This document shows positions 6,990 through 12,564 of a stretch of 12,564 nt of DNA, piece by piece. Position 1 is the first letter of the stretch. Each line of letters starts with the position of its first letter. The notes beneath the pieces were generated by a model. The model was not told the DNA's origin, searched no databases, and was given only the letters and a program-made list of their open reading frames with translations. The DNA comes from DATJPY01 sp035506135 (GTDB lineage Bacteria > Myxococcota_A > UBA9160 > PR03): positions 1 through 12,564 of the forward strand of contig DATJPY010000023.1 in assembly GCA_035506135.1 (NCBI GenBank), written 5' to 3'. A program made the translations under genes and the position numbers.

Positions 6990-9617
6990 CTAGGCGCCGG
7001 GCTCCGGCAGCCCCCAGCGGCGTGCCGCCTCCCCATCCTCGAGCTGCCACACCAGGCGGTGCAGGTGGATCATGCGCTCCGGGTCGGAGAGCAGGTTGCG
7101 CCGCTCGAGACTTCCGATCGCACCCGGCCCGTCGGCGAGCAGGCGCCGCACCAGCGCCTCGCGGGCGGCTCGCAGCCGCGGCTTGAGACCGCGCCGCGGG
7201 CCCGCGAGCGCGCAGTGGAGCGCGTTCACCATGGGATCGACGACCGCGCGCACGAACCCGTCGCGCTCGGCGGGCCGGAGCGCCGCGCGCTCTCTCTCCG
7301 CGGCGGCGAGCTCGTGGTCGAGATCCTCGATCTCGGGCGGCGGCGACGTCTCCTCGGGGGTGAGGAAGAGGCCGAGCGCGCGCGCCCTCTCGCCGAGCCG
7401 CACGCGGCTCGTGAGCACCGACAGCGGGATGGAGAGGATCAGCGCGGCCACGATCGGCGTGAGCCACCAGAAGTAGTGCGGATTCAGCGCGAACACGGCC
7501 GACGCCCAGCCGCTGGCCACGACGGTGTCGATGCCGTGGCGGCGGATCGCCTCGCCCCAGCTCGTCTCGGCGTCTCCACGCGACGCCGACCGCCACGCCA
7601 CCGTGCGGCCGAAAAGGTTCGCGATCACGAAGCGGGTGTGGAACACCATGCGGACCGGGGCGAGCAGCGTCGAGACCAGCACCTCGAGGAGCGCGCTCGC
7701 CAGGAGCCGGAGCGCGCCGCCGAAGTCCCGCGCGCCGCCGCGGACCAGGACCAGGAGGATGGCGAGCAGCTTCGGCAGGAAGAGGATCGCGCCGGTCACG
7801 GCCATGAGCGCGATCGCCCAGTCGGGCCGCCAGACCGGCCACTCGGGGAACAGGCTCTTGCCCTGCGAGAAGTACACCGGGGCTCGAAGCGCCTCCCAGA
7901 TCGCCTCGGTGGTCGAGAGCACCAGGAAGAAGAACCAGAGGAGAGCCGAGACGTAGGACAGCACGCCGTTCAGGAACAGCGCGCGATGCGCCCCCGAGAA
8001 GCCCTGGATCGCCAGGAGGCGCAGGTGCTGGATGTTGCCCTGACACCACCGCCGGTCGCGCTTCATCTCCTCGAGCAGTGAGGACGGCGTCTCCTCGTAG
8101 GAGCCCGGCAGGTCGTAGGCGAGCCACAGCGCCCACCCGGCACGGCCCATCAGCGCGGCCTCGACGAAGTCGTGCGAGAGGATCTCTCCTCCGCGCGGCG
8201 GGCCGCCCGGCAGCCGCGGCAGATGGCAGTAGTCCATGAAGGGCGCCACGCGGATGATGGCGTTGTGGCCCCAGTACTGTCCCTCGCCGAGCTGGAAGTA
8301 GTGGAGGCCCGCGGCGAAGAGCGCGCCGTACAGGCGGCTCGCGAACTGCTGGACCCGCGCGAACAGCGATCGGCGCAGGACGGAGACCGGCGCGGTCTGC
8401 ACCATCCCCACGTCCGGGTTCGCCTCCATCATCTGCACCAGACGCACGATCGCGTCGCCCGACATCACGCTGTCGGCGTCGAGGATCACCATGTAGCGGT
8501 AGCGCCGGCCCCAGCGCCGACAGAAGTCGGCGACGTTGCCGCTCTTGCGCTCGATGCGCACGCGGCGCCGGCGATAGAAGATGCGGCCGAAGCCGTCGGT
8601 CGAGCGGCACCACTCGAACCAGGCGAGCTCCTCCTCGACCGCGGTGCTCGGCTCGCTCGAGTCCGACAGCACGAAGAAGTCGAAGTTCGACAGCTTGCCG
8701 GTCTTGGCCAGCGAGTGGTGGATGGCGCGCAGCCCGGCGAAGATGCGCGGAACCGGCTCTTCGCAGATCGGCATCACCACCGCGGTGCGCGCGCCGGGCT
8801 CGATCGGCGCATCGTCGGCGGTGGCGCGCGTGATCGCGAAGCGGTCGCGGCGGCTCGCCAGGAGGACGAAGCCGAGGGTGGCGGTCCAGAACCCGATCGA
8901 GATCCAGCCGAACAGCGCGCCGAAGCAGAGCGCGATGCCGCCCTCGAGCAGCGTGTTGCCCTTCTGCGGCAGCACGTCGAGCATGAACTCGCCCGCGATC
9001 ACGCTCGGGATCAGCACCAGGATCGCGAGCAGCAGCCGGCGCCGGCGCGCCGTCCACGACCAGCGGCGCGCACGGGGGTCCGGGCGCGCCGTGCTGCGGT
9101 CGCCGGCGCTCCGCGCGAAGGGGACGCGCGTGATCGCGCGGCGCAGGCCGCGGCGCACGAAGCGGTGCGGGATCATCGCGCCGCGCGCCAGGGGCGGCAT
9201 CGAGTCGAGCCGCCGCGGGCCGCTGCGCGCGAGGGGCGCGGGCGGCGCGCCGCCGCGCGCCAGCATCGCGTCGAGCCGCCAGGCGACGAAGTCGTCCGGC
9301 TCGCCCGGCGCCGGCAGGAGAGCGCGCTGCGGATGCGACTCGAGGAGCAGCCCGCGCAGCTGCGCCAGCGTCGACGCGAGCGCGCCGTCCTCCGGCGCGG
9401 GCGACGGCTGATTCACCGCCCGCAACGCCGCCTCCTCCGCGAGCGAGCGCGGCTCCGGCGCCGGCACGCCGAGCGCAGCGAGGTACGCGCGCGCGCGATC
9501 CCGCGCGCCGCGCCAGTCGAAGAACAGGCGCCCGCGCTCGATCTCGATGCGCTCGCTGCGGAGGGCGGCGCCCGCCTCCGGCTCACCCGCGCCGGCGCCT
9601 GCCAGCGGCTCGGTCAT
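6990..9617 (-). CDS. opgH: Glucans biosynthesis glucosyltransferase H (OPG synthase)
   Basis: Inner-membrane family-2 glycosyltransferase that polymerises UDP-glucose into the beta-1,2-linked backbone of osmoregulated periplasmic glucans. 875 residues versus 847 in E. coli, aligning nearly end to end by eye. Seen: long cytoplasmic N-terminus (1-about 190) with an Arg-rich stretch before the first membrane helix (about 195-214); second helix region 223-255; GT2 domain with VVMPICEEPVPRIFAGLRA (280-298), SDS (318-320), LDADSVMSG (379-387), GHNAIIRVAPF (450-460), the catalytic-region motif SHDFVEAALM (481-490) and RDRRWCQGN (520-528, the QxxRW-equivalent); then C-terminal helices near 550-570, 600-625, 634-655 and 718-738. 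FLTPEETSPP (751-760) is also conserved. The ATG overlaps the opgG stop by 4 nt (ATGA), the usual sign of translational coupling. In E. coli the N-terminus also contacts FtsZ; whether that holds here is unknown. UAG stop. Confidence 0.97.
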   Translation of the reverse strand: MTEPLAGAGAGEPEAGAALRSERIEIERGRLFFDWRGARDRARAYLAALGVPAPEPRSLAEEAALRAVNQPSPAPEDGALASTLAQLRGLLLESHPQRALLPAPGEPDDFVAWRLDAMLARGGAPPAPLARSGPRRLDSMPPLARGAMIPHRFVRRGLRRAITRVPFARSAGDRSTARPDPRARRWSWTARRRRLLLAILVLIPSVIAGEFMLDVLPQKGNTLLEGGIALCFGALFGWISIGFWTATLGFVLLASRRDRFAITRATADDAPIEPGARTAVVMPICEEPVPRIFAGLRAIHHSLAKTGKLSNFDFFVLSDSSEPSTAVEEELAWFEWCRSTDGFGRIFYRRRRVRIERKSGNVADFCRRWGRRYRYMVILDADSVMSGDAIVRLVQMMEANPDVGMVQTAPVSVLRRSLFARVQQFASRLYGALFAAGLHYFQLGEGQYWGHNAIIRVAPFMDYCHLPRLPGGPPRGGEILSHDFVEAALMGRAGWALWLAYDLPGSYEETPSSLLEEMKRDRRWCQGNIQHLRLLAIQGFSGAHRALFLNGVLSYVSALLWFFFLVLSTTEAIWEALRAPVYFSQGKSLFPEWPVWRPDWAIALMAVTGAILFLPKLLAILLVLVRGGARDFGGALRLLASALLEVLVSTLLAPVRMVFHTRFVIANLFGRTVAWRSASRGDAETSWGEAIRRHGIDTVVASGWASAVFALNPHYFWWLTPIVAALILSIPLSVLTSRVRLGERARALGLFLTPEETSPPPEIEDLDHELAAAERERAALRPAERDGFVRAVVDPMVNALHCALAGPRRGLKPRLRAAREALVRRLLADGPGAIGSLERRNLLSDPERMIHLHRLVWQLEDGEAARRWGLPEPGA

Positions 9618-11158
9618 GGCTTCAGGGTATAGGACCAGGTCTCGGTGAGCGCGTCCTGACCGCGCTGCAGGAACGCGCGCAGCTCGACAGGGTCTCCCCC
9701 CTTCGGGCGGACCTGGAAGGTGAGACGCCAGCCGTGCGTCACCGGGTTCGGAATCACGTGCTGCTCGAGCAGCTCCGCCTGGCCCGCATCGATCGGCCCC
9801 ACGCTGACGACGCCGCGCAGCACCGTCTCGGGCGGGAGCTGCGCGAGCTGCTTGCCGTTGAAGTCGATCACGAACCGGTGCGCGTTCTCGTACGTGCCGC
9901 GGTCGCGCCGCGTCGCCTCGACCCGTCCGGCCGGCGGGCGCGAGGGATCGTCTCCATACCAGTACATGCGATAGGCGTAGTGGATCGGATCGCCCGGCGC
10001 GGGCGTCTTCTCAGGCACCCAGAACGCGACGATGTTGTCGTGGATGTCGGCCGGCGTCGGGATCTCCACCAGCTGTACCGACCCGGGCCCCCAGTCGCCG
10101 TCGGGCTCGATCCACACGCTGGGGCGCGTGTCCTGACGGGTCTCGAGGTCCTGGTAGTGGTCGAAGTTCCGGTCGCGCTGGAGGAGCCCGAAGCCGCGCG
10201 GATTCGTCATGCGGAAGGCCGACACGCCGAGCGTGCGCGGATTGTCGAGCGGGCGCCAGATCCACTCGCCCGTCGAGTCCTCGAGCAGCAGGCCGTCGGA
10301 GTCGTGGACCTCGGGGCGGAAGTCCTCGGGCTGGCGCAGCGTGTTCTCGCCGAAGAAGAACATGCTCGTGAGCGGCGCGACGCCGAGGCGGCCGATGCGG
10401 TCGCGGAGGAAGAGGCGAACCTCGACGTCGACCAGCGTCTGCTCGCCCGGGGTCACCACGAAGCGATACGCGCCGGTGAGACGCGGGCTGTCGAGCAGCG
10501 CGTACAGCTCGATCTCCTTCGCGCCCGGCGCCGGCCGCACGAGCCAGTACTCCTTGAAGAACGGGAACTCCTCACCGGTCGGGAGCGCCGTGTCGACGGC
10601 GACCCCGCGCGCCGAGAGTCCGTAGGCCTCGTCGCGGCCGACGGCGCGGAAGTAGCTCGCGCCGAGGAAGACGATGACCTCGTCCTTGTAGTCCGGCCGC
10701 TTGATCGGGAAGTGGATGCGGAAGCCCGCGTAGCCGAGGTTCTGCGGCACACGGCTGGCGAAATCGTTCTTGCCGTAGTCGAACTGGCTCGGCGAGAACG
10801 GGACCGGATGCACGCCCTTCGCGTCGATCACGTTCATCGCGACGGTGCGGTCGTAGTAGAGGCCGGGGTGGAAGAACTGGATCTCGAAGGCCGAGTTCCT
10901 GCCGCGCCACAGCGCCTGCTCGGGGCGGAAGCGGATGTCGCGCCACTGGTCGTACGAGATGCCGAGCAGCCACTCGGGCACCTCGCCGTGCGGGTCGTGG
11001 AACGGCGCGCGCGCCAGCGCCTGCGCCTTCTCCGCGACCTGCTCGAGACCGAAGCGCGCGCCGGCCGCGCGGGCTGCGCCTCCGACCAGCATCGAGCCGA
11101 GCCACGCGACCTGGAGCAGGGCGCCGATCCACCGGCGCCGGGCGGCATCGCGACTCAC
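9614..11158 (-). CDS. opgG: Periplasmic glucan biosynthesis protein, MdoG/OpgG-OpgD family
   Basis: Exported protein of 514 residues (E. coli OpgG is 511) that acts on the nascent glucan in the periplasm. The family, which includes OpgD, is glycoside hydrolase family GH186 and processes beta-1,2-glucan. Seen: N-terminal export signal (1-about 33) with RRRWIG (7-12) and an ARAAG cleavage region; FEIQFFHPGLYYDR (91-104); FLGASYFRAVGRDEAYGLSA (164-183); PLTSMFFFGEN (262-272); VHDSDGLL (284-291); EWIWRPLDNP (298-307); GLLQRDRNFDHYQDLE (324-339); DWGPGSVQLVEIPTP (355-369); DNIVAFWVPE (374-383); and a C-terminal Ig-like part. The GTG start at 11158 gives a normal length and signal peptide and has GGGAGA about 10 nt upstream; the frame stays open further upstream only as an antisense shadow of groES. 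It leads the opgGH operon. OpgG is preferred over OpgD because of the opgH linkage. Confidence 0.95.
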   Translation of the reverse strand: MSRDAARRRWIGALLQVAWLGSMLVGGAARAAGARFGLEQVAEKAQALARAPFHDPHGEVPEWLLGISYDQWRDIRFRPEQALWRGRNSAFEIQFFHPGLYYDRTVAMNVIDAKGVHPVPFSPSQFDYGKNDFASRVPQNLGYAGFRIHFPIKRPDYKDEVIVFLGASYFRAVGRDEAYGLSARGVAVDTALPTGEEFPFFKEYWLVRPAPGAKEIELYALLDSPRLTGAYRFVVTPGEQTLVDVEVRLFLRDRIGRLGVAPLTSMFFFGENTLRQPEDFRPEVHDSDGLLLEDSTGEWIWRPLDNPRTLGVSAFRMTNPRGFGLLQRDRNFDHYQDLETRQDTRPSVWIEPDGDWGPGSVQLVEIPTPADIHDNIVAFWVPEKTPAPGDPIHYAYRMYWYGDDPSRPPAGRVEATRRDRGTYENAHRFVIDFNGKQLAQLPPETVLRGVVSVGPIDAGQAELLEQHVIPNPVTHGWRLTFQVRPKGGDPVELRAFLQRGQDALTETWSYTLKP

Positions 11159-11168
11159 GCTGGGTCGA

Positions 11169-11174
11169 TCTCCC
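11169..11174 (-). promoter_or_regulatory. Ribosome binding site for the opgG GTG start
   Basis: GGGAGA on the minus strand, 10 nt before the GTG at 11158-11156. It supports this codon as the true opgG start although the frame is open much further upstream. Confidence 0.5.
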
Positions 11175-11353
11175 TCTCTGGAACCGCCCGGGCGCTCGAG
11201 AAGAGAGGATCCCCGGCGGTCGCGACGAGCGCGCGGGATCTTCCAACATTCCATCGGCCGCGCAATCCCGAAAAATGCCCCGGTCGAGCGGCTGCCCCGT
11301 GGGGGAGAAGCTCCGGAGCGGCTCTTCCGACGGAGAATCGGAGTCCGGACGAC

Positions 11354-11380
11354 TTGACGAGAGGCCGGCCCGTGCTTAAT
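11354..11380 (+). promoter_or_regulatory. Candidate groESL promoter
   Basis: TTGACG (11354-11359, 5 of 6 to the sigma-70 -35 consensus) and CTTAAT (11375-11380, 4 of 6 to the -10), with a short 15-nt spacer. Transcription would begin near 11387, leaving a leader of about 105 nt before groES. The -35 also begins CTTGA as in heat-shock sigma-32 promoters, but no CCCCATNT-type -10 follows. By eye only. Confidence 0.4.
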
Positions 11381-11475
11381 CCCCCGCCACCCGAGGGCGC
11401 GCTCGCCTTTGTCGGCGCGGGCCGCCGTCCATGCAACCCACCACCGGCCGGCTGCCCACCGCGGGAGCCGCGGCC

Positions 11476-11480
11476 AGGAG
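11476..11480 (+). promoter_or_regulatory. Ribosome binding site of groES
   Basis: AGGAG, 12 nt before the groES ATG at 11493. The spacing is a little long but this is the only good match upstream of the start. Confidence 0.55.
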
Positions 11481-11492
11481 TGAAGCAAGCGC

Positions 11493-11780
11493 ATGAAGAT
11501 CCGACCCCTGCACGACCGCGTGCTCGTCAAGCGCATCGAGGAGGAGTCCAAGACCAAGGGCGGCATCATCATTCCCGACACCGCCAAGGAGAAGCCGCAG
11601 GAGGGCCGCGTGGTGGCGGTCGGCAGCGGCAAGATCCTCGAGGACGGCACCGTGCGTCCGCTCGACGTCAAGGCGGGCGACAAGATCCTGTTCGGCAAGT
11701 ACTCCGGGAGCGAGATCACGCTCGACGGAGACGAGCACATCATCCTGCGCGAGGAAGACCTCCTCGCGATCCTGAGCTAG
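11493..11780 (+). CDS. groS: Co-chaperonin GroES (Cpn10)
   Basis: 95-residue cytoplasmic co-chaperonin; seven copies form the lid that closes the GroEL folding chamber in an ATP-dependent cycle. Seen: N-terminal strand MKIRPLHDRVLVKR (1-14); the mobile loop that docks on GroEL, with its hydrophobic tripeptide in KGGIIIPDTAKEKPQEG (22-38, III where E. coli has IVL); GRVVAVGSG (38-46); the roof region around EDGTVRPLDVKAGD (50-63); and the C-terminal ILREEDLLAIL (84-94). Length is normal for the family and nothing is missing. First gene of a groES-groEL operon, 18 nt before groEL, and divergent from opgGH across 334 nt. Heat-shock induction is expected from the family; the only sequence evidence is a candidate promoter upstream and no CIRCE. 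Confidence 0.98.
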   Translation: MKIRPLHDRVLVKRIEEESKTKGGIIIPDTAKEKPQEGRVVAVGSGKILEDGTVRPLDVKAGDKILFGKYSGSEITLDGDEHIILREEDLLAILS

Positions 11781-11782
11781 AC

Positions 11783-11787
11783 GGAGG
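11783..11787 (+). promoter_or_regulatory. Ribosome binding site of groEL
   Basis: GGAGG located 11 nt before the groEL ATG at 11799, within the 18-nt groES-groEL spacer. The spacing is slightly long; a GAGAG at 11792-11796 is closer but weaker. Confidence 0.5.
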
Positions 11788-11798
11788 CATCGAGAGAC

Positions 11799-12564
<766 letters not shown>

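Larger units (their letters stand above)
11159..11492. promoter_or_regulatory. Divergent intergenic region between opgG and groES
   Basis: 334 nt without a credible gene. It must hold the opgGH promoter (leftward) and the groESL promoter (rightward). Toward groES there is a TTGACG/CTTAAT pair (listed separately). The centre (about 11245-11280) is the least GC-rich part and includes a CCGAAAAATG stretch, a reasonable place for the leftward promoter, but I could not pick convincing -35/-10 boxes there. I found no CIRCE element (TTAGCACTC-N9-GAGTGCTAA), although GTGCTTAAT at 11372-11380 faintly resembles one half. No strong terminator hairpin was seen. Confidence 0.6.

Noticed and set aside
2809..6993. 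A plus-strand open frame of 1394 codons in another frame over the permease and DUF748 genes
   Set aside because: The translation is Arg/Ala/Gly-rich without motifs, while the overlapping frames carry clear family signatures.
6986..6998. GGCGC-TAG-GCGCC hairpin between the convergent stops as a terminator
   Set aside because: Only 5 bp with a 3-nt loop and no T-run on either strand.
8172..9632. A 486-codon frame antisense to opgH
   Set aside because: Typical GC-driven shadow: His/Arg/Glu-rich, no domain, and it covers a confidently identified gene.
11372..11380. Possible CIRCE half-site near the groESL promoter
   Set aside because: GTGCTTAAT resembles one arm only weakly, and no inverted partner at the required 9-nt spacing was found.

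Overview
This is a GC-rich (roughly 70%), densely coded chromosomal window with six complete genes and one partial gene at each edge. The organism is a Gram-negative bacterium: the window carries an osmoregulated periplasmic glucan (OPG) operon, an inner-membrane-anchored AsmA/DUF748-type envelope protein, and a secreted protein ending in a PEP-CTERM-like sorting tail. High GC plus PEP-CTERM suggests a proteobacterial or deltaproteobacterial-type lineage (Myxococcota/Desulfobacterota-like), but that placement is inference. No phage, transposon, CRISPR, tRNA or rRNA was seen.

Layout. (1) 1-1089, minus: N-terminal two thirds of an MhpA-type FAD-dependent aromatic hydroxylase, cut by the left edge. 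(2) 1109-2746, minus: a secreted right-handed beta-helix protein with a signal peptide, 12 cysteines and a PEP-CTERM-like C-terminus, lying 19 nt upstream of (1). (3) 2918-4165, plus: an ArsB/NhaD-superfamily (YbiR/SLC13-like) permease, divergent from (2). (4) 4184-6973, plus: a 929-residue DUF748 (AsmA-like) protein, 18 nt behind the permease and probably in its operon. (5) 6990-9617, minus: opgH, convergent with (4). (6) 9614-11158, minus: opgG, just upstream of opgH and overlapping it by 4 nt. (7) 11159-11492: a 334-nt divergent intergenic region with a candidate groESL promoter. (8) 11493-11780, plus: groES. (9) 11799 to the right edge, plus: groEL, first 255 codons.

How they work together. 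OpgG and OpgH form the standard pair that builds beta-glucan at the inner membrane and shapes it in the periplasm. GroES/GroEL are the housekeeping chaperonin. The DUF748 protein fits the AsmA-like envelope-biogenesis group; its coupling to the permease is positional evidence only. The beta-helix/MhpA pair may share a transcript but shows no obvious functional link.

I looked for a previously undescribed system and did not find convincing evidence of one. The most distinctive items are the Cys-rich PEP-CTERM beta-helix protein, the duplicated module and split OmpA-like tail of the DUF748 protein, and a Tat-like signal on the only OpgG/D protein in the window. Several very long open frames are antisense or out-of-frame shadows caused by the high GC content.
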